DNA from: Rhynchopus sp. YZ270_cl-10 | Taxonomy: Eukaryota > Euglenozoa > Diplonemea > Diplonemida > Diplonemidae | Direction of reading: 5' to 3' | Assembly (NCBI GenBank): GCA_964035575.1 | Contig: OZ037870.1 | Span: forward strand, 806,001-870,000 | Length of the DNA: 64,000 bases | Shown: positions 11,233-23,700 of the stretch, piece by piece | How positions within the stretch are numbered: the first letter of the stretch is position 1 | Layout: every line of letters begins with the position of its first letter | Made by a program: the position numbers and the translations under genes | The notes under the pieces: model-generated | What the model saw: only the letters and a program-made list of their open reading frames with translations | Database searches by the model: none | Told to the model about the DNA's origin: nothing

Positions 11233-14200
11233 AATGGCTGCACCTATCTTGAATGTACATGACTCTGTGAGGGTTGAGCCTGATGCAGGTGTGTTGCAGT
11301 CACTTGTGGAGGACAATGGAGAGTTGGAGTGGGACGACGATGTGTTTGGGGTGGCGCTGGGGCGGGTGGGGGTTGTGGTGAGTGTGGACGACGACGGGAC
11401 AGTGGCGGTAAAGCTGCAGGGCGAGGAGGACGAGGTGTACCTGCCGCAGACAGCCCTCTCGCTTGCAGAAGCAGACACACGCACCCCTCGTGAAGCTGCC
11501 CTTCACCTCGACGCAGGCCACGAGCCCAGCAGACCCTCCCCGATCCTCTCCTCCATGCGCGACTCCTTCCGCTCGCACACCTCACACCAATCCATCAAGG
11601 ACGCTGCACAGAACCTGGCGACAACCATTAAATCTGACGCAGTATGTTTTTTATTTTAGTTTTATTTCCATCGAGGTCTGGGGGGAATGTGCATACAGAG
11701 GAGTTGTACATACTTCATGCCACGCGCGGAGATAGCGAAGTGCCTGTCAGAAGACAGAGTGCCACTCTGTCCACGGTGCTGCAAGAAACGCGCCCCCGCA
11801 AACCCGGCGGCTCGTGTTGTTCTGTGTGGGCTAGCCGGGTCTTGCGATCCGACTGATGTCTCTTTTACTCAGGGCACGGTGTCGTTGGTGATTTTGGCAA
11901 GCGGGTTGATTATGTGAACACCTCCCCTATCTGGCCTGTTTAAAAAATTTTTTTTTGGGGAATTTTTTAAAGTATTGTCAAAGTCTGTAGGACACATATT
12001 CAACGGATCATAAAAAATACCCCCCCTCCCCACAGAAAGGCATCACGAGGCAGCTGGTTTTCATCCTTCTTACTGTGTCCTTCAATGGGTTTTTAGTGGG
12101 ATATGCGTTGCGTGTCTTTGACGCTTCCAGGTATGCATGTTGTAGAGTTATCTTTTTTTGTTCCTTACACGTAGTGTTATTAGAAACTCGAGTAATAAAG
12201 CCAACGTTTAATCGCCTGATACCGACTATTTTCTCCCCCCCTTTAAAAATCACTTGCGCCAAAATTCAGATCTCATACACTGTTTTTGGCTGCGTTCAAC
12301 GAAAGAAGACCTCTTTGGTGTATTGTCTCTCATATCTGCCTCTCTTCTTGAGAGACGCGCTAAGCTTCAAACCCGCTGTGTGATCCCGCATGATGGAGTG
12401 GAAGGTGCGTCACCAGGGTGTTCTATTTTTATACCTACAAGCTTAAAGGAGAAATAGTTCCTCCGATGCGGTCACCAATCACTCCTATAGGGGAATTGAG
12501 CAACGAAAAAAACACTCTTTTTACCTATCAGAGTTACGATTTTTTATTCACCTACAGGGACCTGATCAACTTTGGGAAGGAAGGGGAGGGTGTGTTCCTG
12601 ACCGACGTTGAGAAGACGGCCATGGCGTATGTATGCTGGTCGGTGGCTGCTGCGGCGGCGTTTGTGGGCACGTACGTCGGCACGCATCTCGGACGCAAGG
12701 GGCCAACCGTGGTGGCGTGCTCTCTCTTCATCACAGGGGAAGTGATGAGCGCAGGCTCGCGCAACATAGGGACCATGCTCTTCGGCAAGGTCTTCATGGG
12801 AATCAGCCTCGGGCTGCTCACAACCACGACACCCATCTACCTGGCAGAGCTGGCACCCAGCTCCCGTAGAAGCACGTACATAATGTTCTGGGTGACCATG
12901 CTGGCGTGTGGGGAGGTATGCGCATTTGTTTCTGATTTGCTTTTCGAGAAAAACTACAAAACTCTTCTTCCAATCAAGGGGGAAGTGATCCTACATTGCA
13001 CAAGAACCTGCGACTGATATCGCATTTGGAAGGTCACAGGGATTTCTCTCCCCTTCTTTTTTATGTGCTTTATTATACCTTCTATTCAGTACTACTATTC
13101 AGTAGAATAGTTAGTATATGGGTGGCTTTTTTTTGCCCCCCCCCCCACGTTTCATTTCACGAAACATTTTATTATGAAACAATTATGTGATTTCTATTTT
13201 TCTTGCAACCACAAACAACAACAGCTGGCCGCATCGCTTCTGACGTTAAAATTTGGTGACTACTCGCCGAACGGCGGGGAGGGATGGCGGTGGCTGCTGG
13301 CGCTGGTTGTGGCACCTGCGTGCATCCACTTCCTGATGCTCATCAACGTGCCGGAGTCGCCCATTGCGATGATCCGCAACGGACGTGTGGAGGAGGCCAC
13401 TCAACTGGTTGCCAGCCTCTACCCCGGCTCGCAGACAGCACTGCGCGAACTTGAAGACTCTGTCGTGCAGAACACAATAGGCGCATCACGGTCTGCACAG
13501 GGCAAACACAAGAAGGCAGTGATGACAGGGGTTGTGCTGCAGCTGCTTCACCAGGCACTCAATGTGCGGGTCTACTCTGCGGACTGCCAGCCTGCGGATT
13601 CGTCGCACCATTTGGTATGCAGCCTGACACCCTCCTCACCTTCTTCAAGGCAGCACACACTATAAATAAACAATAGTGGAGCACACTCAAGGGTGGCTGC
13701 ACTAATACAACCAAGTTTTCAAATAAACAAAATTAACAACACAGATTCTCCGTCAGCTTGGCATCAACGAATCTTCTATTGAATCCGAAAACCAGCTTGA
13801 CGCGAGCATGGACGCCATGGTGCTTGTTGTGACGCTTACCATGGTGATCATCACACACTTTGCACACCGTCGCCCGCTTCTCCTTGTTAGCACTGCGGGG
13901 CTGTGTGCAGCGTTGATAGTGACCGGCCTGGGTGCTCGCGGTGACCACGGTGTTGTGTCGTTTGCGGGCCTGCTGAGTGTGTATGTGTTCTTCTCTGTCG
14001 GCATCGGGTGTATGCCGTGGATCTACAGTGCAGAGGGTGGGGGCTCTGCGGTGGCGGCGTTCTGGGGTGGGCTGATAGCGATGGACATGGTGCGGTGTCC
14101 TATGGGCATGCTTGGGGACAGGGGGGTGCGCTACCTTGTGGCTGCGGGTGTTGCGTTGGTTGCGTTCTCGTGGGTGTTCTTCAAGATCCCTGCATCCCGC

Positions 14201-14527
14201 GTGTCCTCCTCAGAGGACGAAGCACTCCGCGTCCGCAAACGCCGCGAAGACAGCAACCAAAGCCTCATGAACGCAACCGTCGCCAGCGACCAGTCCCCGC
14301 GCGAAATGGAGGAGGTGACCGTGCTCTCCCACGACCTCCCGACCCCACCTCCAGAGCCCCTCTTCACAGGGCTTGGCAGTGCGGGGGGAGGCACTGCCGC
14401 GAGCACGGGGCGCCAAAAACGGGGTGGGTTCAGAAAAAAGTCTGCGCAACCAGCATCAGGGGGATCCATCTTTGACGGCCTAACAGTCACCGACACATAC
14501 GCGTCGTACCCCTCGACCGTTGCATAA
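11233..14527 (+). CDS. MFS sugar transporter (SLC2/STP-like) with an N-terminal soluble domain
   Basis: Five exons: 11233-11640, 12036-12130, 12558-12915, 13225-13614, 13745-14527; 677 residues. Residues 137 onward form a major-facilitator transporter. The loop HLGRKG matches the conserved G...D..GRR/K loop. IYLAELAPSSRR matches the Y..E.AP...RG motif and VPESPIAMIRNGRVEEA the PESP motif of sugar porters. The helix-7 region lacks the usual QQ..G.N signature, so substrate specificity may differ. The unusual part is residues 1-136: SVRVEPDAGVLQSL ... GRVGVVVSVDDDGTVAVKL resembles the small MIB/HERC2-type repeat. The C-terminal tail is long, cytosolic and Ser/Pro-rich. It is probably a plasma-membrane or organelle hexose-type carrier. 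The 3' exons are well supported; joining the N-terminal exon rests on matching phase 0 across a 395-bp intron. Confidence 0.75.
12449..12546 (+). repeat. Dispersed family 5, copy 2 (intronic)
   Basis: GAGAAATAGTTCCTCCGATG then CACCAATCACTCCTATAGGG and ACCTATCAGAGTTAC. Close match to 4524-4631. It lies in intron 2 of the transporter gene, just before the acceptor. Confidence 0.75.
13672..13730 (+). repeat. Dispersed family 3, intronic copy
   Basis: AATAGTGGAGCACACTCAAG then CTGCACTAATACAACCAAGT and TTTCA. Related copies at about 51273 and 52373. This one lies in the last intron of the transporter gene. Confidence 0.6.
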
Positions 14528-15248
14528 AAAGGTTGAGGAGAGAAATAGTGAGAGAGAGTGAGTGAGAGAAGCCGCGAACATGCTATTAATGTCGATGTTC
14601 GTATATCAGTTTTTTTTTTTTTTGTCAAGAGATCACGTGTTCCCCCCCTATGCAAGAAGAAAAAAGTGTACAGAAACCCATCTCCCGGACGATAGTTCGC
14701 AGTTTGTTTTTTGTGGTGTGAAACAAAAATAATAAAAATGAAAAAAAGCCCTTGAGAGTGCAGAGGTCCCCCGGTGTGTAATGACCCTGGGGATGTCGGC
14801 AAAGCGATAGTGATTTTTTCTTTTTTCTTTTTGGAAGAAAAAGGTGCGCATGTGTTTTGCCTGTGAGGCCATCCATCTTTCAAGTTTCCCCCCTCACACA
14901 TGTTGTCTCGATATTTTTTTTTTTGTGTTGTTTATGCTTTATGTTTATGTTTCCCTCTCCAAAACGAAGTGATTTTTTTGTTCTATTTTGACCTAAAAAA
15001 TACGTTGCTGTATTGGTTTATTACATAGTCTTTTTGTGTTTTTCCCTTTTCCCACAAATATGTAATGTGCACAGTGAGGCACATTCATATTTTCAAGTTT
15101 TTTTTTTCTTCTCCCAAAAGTCTTTAAAGGTAACTATGCACTCGAGGCTAGACGCATTTTATCTACCTTTTTCTCTTTTCTCTCTTTTTTGTTGTGCTCC
15201 TGAGAAGTTTAGGTTCATCTTCGAGGTGTTTTTGTAACCCACGAAACG

Positions 15249-15476
15249 GATGTATGACTGCATGGTTGGGGTCCACCCGGTGCATCGGTCATGCACCAAG
15301 GCACAGCGGACAAATCAGGGGACGTGAACTACTAGTCGCAACGACTAGTACTAAACTAGTAGTGTTCCTGGTGCAACACCAGTCATTTGGACCAGTAAAC
15401 ACTACCAGTAGTCCCCCTGGCTAGTCTGTGGGTGCAGGGTACGTTGTCACGAGAGGGCTTTATATTACAAGTCAAA
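15249..15476 (+). repeat. Dispersed family 2 copy split by an insertion
   Basis: Left half at 15249-15297 (GATGTATGACTGCATGGTTG...) and right half at about 15440-15476 (GTTGTCACGAGAGGGC...). In the copy at 3434 the halves are adjacent; here about 140 bp with its own palindromes separates them. Confidence 0.65.
15298..15439. mobile_element. Short palindrome-rich insertion inside a family 2 repeat
   Basis: Contains the palindrome TACTAGTCGCAACGACTAGT at 15330, further ACTAGT units, and CCAGT/ACTGG-type pairs. Boundaries are approximate, inferred from the interruption of family 2. No ORF. Confidence 0.45.
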
Positions 15477-16514
15477 CTTTTTTTTTTTCTATTGTTTTAC
15501 AGCAGTAATGTATATAGGGGTGGTGGTGGTGCAGTAAAGGGGGAAATATGTGGGAAACCCCCTTTTTTTGGTTTTTCGCGTGGTTGTGTGCAGGGTTTTA
15601 TCGCCAGCACCCACCAAAACGGTGGTTTTGTGTGAGGCAGTCATTGTTTTTGTGTGTGGAAAACTAGTGTCCTATCCAGGAATCCAGATTTCAAGATCGG
15701 GGTCAGCTTGTTTTTTCGCCCAAAAATTCAGCACTGCTGACAAAGGAAGACATTGGGTGCTGCATTTTTTTTTTGCGGAGCAAAAAAAATAAGATAAAAT
15801 GGCGCCGCAGGCGAAAAAATTTCATGGTACGGTGTAAAAATCTAGCTTTTTACACCACAAGTCACTCAAAGAACCCCTTTTTGCGGAATCCCGACTCGTT
15901 TTTTAGGATTCTTGACGACCGTGCTCTTCATGGTGGGGTCGCGTTGCTCTGGAGTCGCTTCGGGACCCCTCTTAGAGCCCTGTAAGGTAAGGTAAAAATT
16001 GCAAAAAATCCCGAAATTCTATAGTTTTTTTTTTTTTTCCGGTTTTTTGTGGGATTTGGTCCCACATACAGATACCTATATACATCACTGTTTTACAGCA
16101 CCACACGGGGTTGTTTTCAGTGCTTTTTTGCGGCGAAAGTTTTGTTATTGTGCTGACAACCCCGCTTTCTATTGGATGACGGTCAAACAAGGCTGCAAAA
16201 CCTTCGATGAACGACAATCACAAAAAAGGGGGTTCCAACTGAAAGGGGATAAATGCTAGTTCTTTTATTTTATTTTCAAACTTCAATCTAATCAACGAAC
16301 GCTTCTTTTTGGACTTTGAAAGGATGATACTCTAAGGGATGCACTTCTATGTGGCACCCCCGCATCGTCTCCACACAATGCTGATACATGAAAAAAGATG
16401 TACACGAGAGTTTCATGTAATCTTTTTTTTCAAAAATTTCTTTTGTGCCAGAAGCACAGAGAGGCTTACGTTCATCTCAGTTTTTTTCTTCTTTTTGCTT
16501 CTTTGTCGGTGTGA

Positions 16515-16560
16515 CAAGGTGACTAAGCACGAGAGGCTTAGGTTCATATTATAAACTTTT
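16515..16560 (+). repeat. Dispersed family 1, near-consensus copy
   Basis: AAGGTGACTAAGCACGAGAG then GCTTAGGTTCATATTATAAA and CTTTTC. Confidence 0.7.
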
Positions 16561-17547
16561 CTTTTGTTTTGTCTGAAAGGAGGAGAAGGACGCATAGTTC
16601 ATCCCTTAATGCGTACTGTTTGCTTAAGTGGTGCGCATGTGAATTTTGTGTTGTCTGATTTCTTTTTATCGGGTGGTCCTCAGTGGAGGAAATCAGAGAC
16701 GATGTAGAGAGGTTTGGTGTTGTTGTTTTTTTTTGTGATATCATTGAATACGGCGAGAGGGAAAAAAAAAATGGATTTTTTTTTGTTTTTGCATGCCACG
16801 AACTTCGTGAACGAATCCAAATATTTTATCAAAAACAGAGGGAATCGACGAATAGGTGTAAAAGTACAGATTCGTACTAAAAAGAAATACAACCAAAATT
16901 TCGAGAAGGAAAGAATACCATACTTTTTATGATCTATCCTTCACCCCACCCATCCCCACTCGAGGTGGGTGAGTATCGGCTGGAAAGCGAAGCAAGCCTC
17001 TTTTTTAAAAAAAGATATTTTGGGTACACGAGAGGTACATTCAATCTTAGACAGATTTCTCAAGGTTTCTTAACAGAAGGAGAGCTTCGGTTCAATCTTA
17101 CAAACTGTTCTTTTCTTTCCTTCTTCTTTTTTTTTTTTGTTTTTTTTAGCAGATTTTGGAGACTGTTCCCCGCCTTTTTTTCTACCCAGGGGGTTTTTTT
17201 ACCGAAGGACCCTTTTTTAACCCTCTTCAGTAGAGGGGGTGGCAAAAAAACCTTCTTTTTTGTTGCGTGATAAACGATAGTCTAAAAAAAAAAAAATCAA
17301 ACAAAAAACTTGTCGTGTCAACCCCTCACCCTATTAAAATGCTTCACCAAAAAAAGATTCCCTCCTCTAGCCTCTCTCTCTCTCTCTCTCCCCACATCGC
17401 CAATTTATATTGTTCGTTCAAAAAAGATAGCACATTTTTTTGATTTTTTTTTTCCCACCTTTTCTTTCGAAATCTGGGGAAATGACTTCATCCCTAACAA
17501 CCTTGTGGAAACCCACTACTAGCTGATGCGCGATAACGAATGTGATC

Positions 17548-17645
17548 AAGGTGACTAATCACGAGAGCCCTGACTGATGAATAAACCAAAGAATAATCTA
17601 TCAGTAAGCACGAAAGGCTTAGGGGTCATCTTTTAAACTTTTTCT
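17548..17645 (+). repeat. Dispersed family 1, split copy upstream of the coiled-coil gene
   Basis: AAGGTGACTAATCACGAGAG, about 32 bp of other sequence, then GTAAGCACGAAAGGCTTAGG and GTCATC. The preceding 100 bp (TCATCCCTAACAACCTTGTG, then GCTGATGCGCGATAACG) resembles the DNA before the family 1 copy at 28153, so the repeat unit is longer than the hairpin. Confidence 0.6.
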
Positions 17646-17706
17646 TTCCCCTTCCCTTTCCCTTTTCCCTTTCCCCTTACACTTCACATAAAAGGAACTG
17701 TCAGAG

Positions 17707-20700
17707 ATGCTGGCGGACAATGACAATGAGCTGGCTGTCAGAGCAGACGCGGTTCAGGTAAAACCCCCACAGGGTGCTTTGGCTGTATTACCACCGCCGC
17801 CGGATGTGGATGGGTTTGCTCCTAACCCGCGTCTTCCTTTGTCTCACGACGTGTGGAAAAGGTGGATGACACGTGAAGGTGTTCTCCCTAATGGACATCC
17901 ACCACGCCCTCCATCTGCGCCATTGGACCCTACACCGAGTATGAGTACGCATCTTTCTGTTCCTCCAAATGCATCAGGGCTTAATAACACTCCAAGAGGT
18001 GGCTTTTCTGAGCCAAATGCAGAGGCAGACACATCAGGCCAAGTGGCGCACCTTGTCCAGGCAGTGACAGACCTACGCATAGAATTGGATCAATCGATTA
18101 GAGAGAAGGAGAGTTTGAAGCGGTCGGTGGCGGCGTTAGAGGGGGACTATAATGATGAGATACAGAGGGTGAATGAGTTGCAGGAGGAGGTGATGCGGCT
18201 GCGGGATGCGAACACAATGATTCATGAGTTGCAGGAGCAGATGGCGAAGCTGCGGGAGGAGAACAGTGTGCTGCAGGAGAGCTTGCAGCGGGCCCTGCAG
18301 CAGAGGGATGCGGCAGAGGCGAAGTGTGGGGAGATTAATCGAGAGAACGGCTACCTCAAGGAGAAGATGCTTCTCGGCGAGACCACACAGGATGCGACCA
18401 TTGCCGATCTGCGCCACAGCCTTGACGAGCTCGAGCAGCAGCTTCGCAACGCAGACGCTTCCAGCGCAGACGCACACTCCAAGCTCGCAGCCCTCTACCG
18501 TGACAAGCAAGACGCTGAGTCCGACGCCGAACGTCTCCTCACCGCTGTCCGCCAGGTAGCAGGGCACGACCTCTCCGACACGGCATCCCTCACAGAAGTC
18601 GCGCAATGGGTCATCTCCCTCCACCAAAGCGCCTCAGAGCTCGAAGAGCGTGCCGTACACATGAAGGAAGAGCAAGCCCGCCTCGAAGACAAGCATACCG
18701 AAACCGAAGAAGCCCTTGAAGGCGAAATGGTGAAGTTCCGCACACAGCAGGTTCTCCACGAGGAGCAGCTCGAACGCTCGCGGAAGCAGATCAGCCGCAA
18801 GGAGCATGAGGTCTCGCTTATGCATGAGGAGATGCTGCAGGCGAATGAGGAGAAGTCGAAGATGCGCACAGAGCGCATCAAACTCCTAGGGGAGCTTGAC
18901 CTGGCGCAGGCACAGCTGGCGGAGAAGGAGGCTGCCTTTGAGGCTGAGCGGCAGGAGCATGAACACTCGCAGCAGCAGGGGGAGGAGACGCGCCAGGCGT
19001 CTGAGGTGTGGCGCACACGACACATCGAATGTGAAGAGGAGCTGGCGCAGCTGCGTGTGCGCATCGGCAACCTGCAGCGTGACCTCGAGCTCAAGACCGT
19101 CGAAGCGATGGCCCTCACAGAAGAGAAGGCTGAGCTTGTCGAGGAACGCACTGCACTCGAAAGCCGTGTGTCTGAGATGGATGAGATTCATGCCTCCACC
19201 CGAAGCGATCTGGCTTCGTGCAAGGTTGCGCGTGACAACCTGCAGCGTGAGCTCGAGCTTGCGAAGGAAAACCTGAGCCGTGCAAGCGGTATGGAGGAGC
19301 AGCTCCGCAGAGACCTGAGTGAAGAGAACGATGCGATCCTTGCCCTCAAGGGCAGTCTCGGTGAGGAGCAGGGTGAGCTCAAGGCGGTGCGTGCGCAGCT
19401 CAGCGAGAAGCAGGATGCCATGGCCGAGGAGCGTGCGCAGCATACACAACAGCTGCGTGAGTCGCGTGCCATGGTGGAGGAGCTGCAGGCACGCCTCGCA
19501 GAGAAGGAGAACACATCATTGACGCTGAGCCGCGATGCGCGCAACCGCATCCAAGAGCTGGAGCAGAGCATTGCCGAGCAGAACGAGGCTGCGGCGGTGA
19601 AGGCGCGCGACCTGAAGGCACGCATTGCACAGCTGGAGGCTGCTGTGGAGGAGGGCGAGGCGGTGGCGGCGCAGCTGCGCGAGGCACGCACCCGCATCCA
19701 CGACCTCGAGCAGAAGGCAGGCGAGCGTGAAGCGCAGCTCAACAGCATGGCACGCGATGCGAAGGACCGTGCCGCAAGCTTTGAGGCCGACGAGCGCGAC
19801 GCACAACGCAAGATCAGCGAAACCGCAGGCGACGCCAAGCGCCTGCAGTACCGCCTTGACGAGCTCGACGCAACACTCCTGCGCAAGGACGAGCAGCACG
19901 CTGACGCAGAGCGCCAGGCTGAGAAGCGTCTGCGTAACGCTGAGGAAAGCGCGGCCTCTGTCCTCAAGGACGCGAAGGCACGCATTGCTGAGCTTGAATG
20001 CTCCATTGACGAACAAAAGTCGCAGATGCTTTCACAGACAAGAGAAGCCAAGTCGCGACTGGCCGACTCCGAGCTCACCAGAGAGGAAGAGCTGCAGCGG
20101 GCTTCTGCCGAGCTCCGCGAGGCGCGTACCAAGATCCGCGAACTTGAGGGCAAGATTGAGGATGGCGACGTCACGAATGCTTCTGCAATGCGTGTCGAAC
20201 GTGGCAAGGTGGAAGAGCTGCAGCGCATGCTGGAGGAGAAGGACCATCTTGCTGCATCACGCGCAAAGGAGTCTAAGGGAAAAACCACCGACCTGGAAAA
20301 CCAACTACAGGAGATGCAAGACGAGCTTTCCACTCTGCGCGACACTGCGAAGAAGCTCCGCGAGCTGCAACGCACTGTCTCCGAACGCGACGACGAGGCT
20401 GCGCTGCTGTCGACCGCTAAGAGCCGTGTCTACGAGCAGGAGGCTCTAGTCTACGAGGCACAGGACGCACTGTCACGTGCCCAGGCTGAGATCACCTCTT
20501 TGAAGGGACGTCTTGAGGAAGCGGACCACAAGCTTGACGAAGCCTCACGGGACAGGTCTGACCTGCAGTCGCAGCTTCGCAGCAACTCCGAACAGCGTGC
20601 CTCTGCAACGGAGGCTGCCAAGTCGGCAGAGGCGGACCTTCACCAACAGCTGCGCCAGGTGCGTGAACTTCTTGCAGCAGAAGAGGATACGTCTTCGGCA

Positions 20701-23700
20701 CTGCGTGTCAAGGCAGAGTCGTTGCAGCGTGAGTCGACCGACGCAGTGTCGCAGATCGGCGACTACGAGTACAACGCTGCAAAGGCGGAGGGCAGGATAC
20801 AGGCACTGGAGTCGCAGGTTCGTACCCTGGAGGCCTCAATGGAGGACTCCGCTGCTGACAAGGAAGTGACGCAGGGGACAGTCAGCAAGCTGAAGGCAGA
20901 GGTGCGCGAAGCAGAGGTGGTGCAGGAGCAGGCACAGCGCAACATCGCCACCCTCGAGCAGTCTGTCGAAGACCTCAACGCAGACCTCATCCAGGTGCAG
21001 CAGCAGAACGACCGTATCAACGAAGCGCTTCTCAGTGCGCAGGCCGAAGGCGCGTCCGTGGGGGAGGAGGTGCAGGACACCGCAGCACGTCTGGCACGTT
21101 CAGACGCAGAGTTGCAGATAACGAGAGAAAAGGCGACTGAGCTTGAAAGGGAAAAGAACACCGTCACCAAGGCGCATGACGATACAAAGGAACGTCTATC
21201 GGAGGCGACTGCCACGCTTCATGCCGCCGCGGAAAGAGCTGGCAAGTTGGAGCAAGAGAAGTCCAGCATCGAAGCAAAGCTGCGTGCTGCCACTGAAAAG
21301 CTGAACGCATCTGCAGAAGAGATCGCAAGCCTCGCATCGCGTTTGGCCGCTGCCGAGCAGGAGCAGACAACCGCAACAGAGCGACTCCGTGTTGCAAGCG
21401 AGTCCATCGAGACACACAGTGCCGGTGCGCGGGCAAAGGAGGGTGAGCTGAACGACGAGCTCGTCATGGCAAACCAACGTGCCAAGAGCGTGGCTTCGCA
21501 GCTTGAGGTCGCCCTGCAAGACCTGGAGAGGACACGCGAGCAGGCCAAGACTGACGAACGCAACTTCCAGCTCCAGCTTGCCTCCTCTGAGCAGCGTGTC
21601 GCGCACAGCCAGGCAGAGCTGAGCACGATCACCTCGCAGCTCAGTGCGGTGGAGGCACGGGAGCGTGCCATTGAGGAGCGATCTGGCCGTCAGGTAGAGG
21701 CACTGCGGCACAGCGCAACAACCGCTGCTGAGGAGTGGCAGCAGGCACTGCGTGCGGCGGACGAGGCGCGCGAGAGCCTCAAAGGACGTGCCGACGGCGC
21801 AGAAGAGAAGGTCGACAAGCTGGCACGCAACCTGCAAGAGGCCCTTGAGAAGAACACACAGGCAGAACGCAGTCTTGAGACTCTCCGTGCAGAGAGCGCT
21901 GCAGACAGGGCACGTCTCTCGGATGAGCTTCTGCGTGCAAAGGGCGACTGCGAACGACTGCGCGCACGCGATGCAGCGTTGGAGTCGATCGAGGGCGAGC
22001 ATGAGATGCTTGAAGCGTCGATGAAGGCAGCCAAGACGCGCGTTGCCCTTCTTGAGGAGCTCCTGAAGGAGAAGGAGGAGCAGCTTGCCCGCAAGCACCA
22101 GGCCATCCAAGAGGCTGAGGCTAAGGTCGCACACCTCGAAGCCGACCTGGACCAGGCAAAGAACCAGATCGAGAAGTACGCTGCCATGCAGGCCGGCCCA
22201 GACACACCCGCACACTGGACAACCCCTACCAGCGCAAGCAAGACAGCAAGCCCCACCAGCCCGTCCCTCTCCCCCACCACGCAAGACAAGAACGCCATGG
22301 CCTCGGCACTCCGCGACATGGAAGAGGGTCTCGACAGGGCCAAAGAAGAAGCCGCCCGTCTGCGTGAGGTATGCACCCATTTCCAAAACTATACAATCTG
22401 TTCACCACGCATTCCTTTACAACATCACCCACAGAACGACGAGGCCTGGAGAAACGAGCTTGACAAGGCGCAGGCCACGTTGGCTCGCATCAGACAGGAG
22501 AGGGACGACATGGCAGCGTCTGCAGACGAGGCGAAGCAGTCTCTTGCGATAGCGACGGAGGAGGTGCAGGTATGGACAGCACACCCGCCCACCCCCTTTC
22601 TTCACTTTCAACAATACGTTATCCTCATTTCAATCTAACTTTCGCAGAACATCATGCACAAGGTTGAGGCACAGCACCGGGAGACAGAGCGTCTGCGTGC
22701 AGAGCTTGCGAAGCGTCGCCCTGAGAGCGACTTTGCAGACATGGAGGCACACACACGCTCCCTGCAGGCAGCGCTGTCGAAGCAGGAGGAGGCGCTTGAG
22801 GCTGTGCAGAGCGAGTACCAGGAGCGCATCACGTACCTCGAGGGGGAGCTGCGGAAGGCAGAGAAGGTGCGGACCACACTGCACCAGACACGCCAGTCCG
22901 AGCAGAGCAGCATGAAGCAGGTGTGTAGGAGATGCACCCTATGTAGGAGATGTTTTACAATGTCAACGTTTCAATTATCCATAAAAAAACACAACCAGGC
23001 ACTCGAAGAATCGCGTCAGAAAATTACCGCAGCATCTCAGCTCAAGATAGACAATGAGGTACCACCATTTTTCCATTTTGCGTTTTGTGTTTTTTTTTTT
23101 TGAATTTTTTGATGTGGTTCATCTTATCTGTTTTTTTCCCAACGAAATAAAACAATCAGATTCTGAAGGAGGAGCTTGAAGGGCACATGGGAGAGTTGGA
23201 TAATCTGAACCGTGCGCGGTCTGAGTTGGAGCAGGCGCATGCGACAGCGGACCTTCAACTGAGGCAGACGGCGCAGGAGGCAGAGGCACTGCGGACGGCA
23301 TTGCGGCAGCGGCAGCAGGCGCATGAGGAAGAGGTGCGGTCGCTGCGCCAGCGTCTCAAGCAGGCATCCAAAGAGACCCGCGCAGTCACGAACCTGACCG
23401 ACGCAGAGCGCCCCACACAAAACACAGGCGGCCGCTCGATCTCCTGCCAAACACTCGACATCCCCACCACCAAGGTTGAAACCGGCCAGCAACAGGCACG
23501 CCTGCGTGCCGACTTCGAAGCCAAGCTCCGCAGCATCGCCTTCCTCGCAAACTCACGCCACCTCCTCGTCCGCGACACACACGACCTCATCAAAGACCTG
23601 ACAAACACTCGCATGAAGGTATACAAAACAACATTTTTTTTGTGGCAGAGATCTGTAACTTCACGATTCCGCCTTTTTGACTCAGTGCTGTGTGCAGGGA

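Larger units (their letters stand above)
14528..17706. other. Intergenic region with dispersed repeats
   Basis: About 3.2 kb with no convincing gene. It holds family 2 (split), two family 1 copies, and a short perfect hairpin at about 15830-15860 (GGTGTAAAAATC / TTTTTACACC). Long T and A runs are common. The right end is a C/T tract leading to the next gene's acceptor. Confidence 0.65.

Noticed and set aside
19188-22386. Long antisense ORFs (up to 396 codons) opposite the coiled-coil gene
   Set aside because: They mirror the Glu/Ala/Leu/Arg codon pattern of the + strand gene and encode Ser/Arg/Cys- or Leu-rich peptides of no known type.
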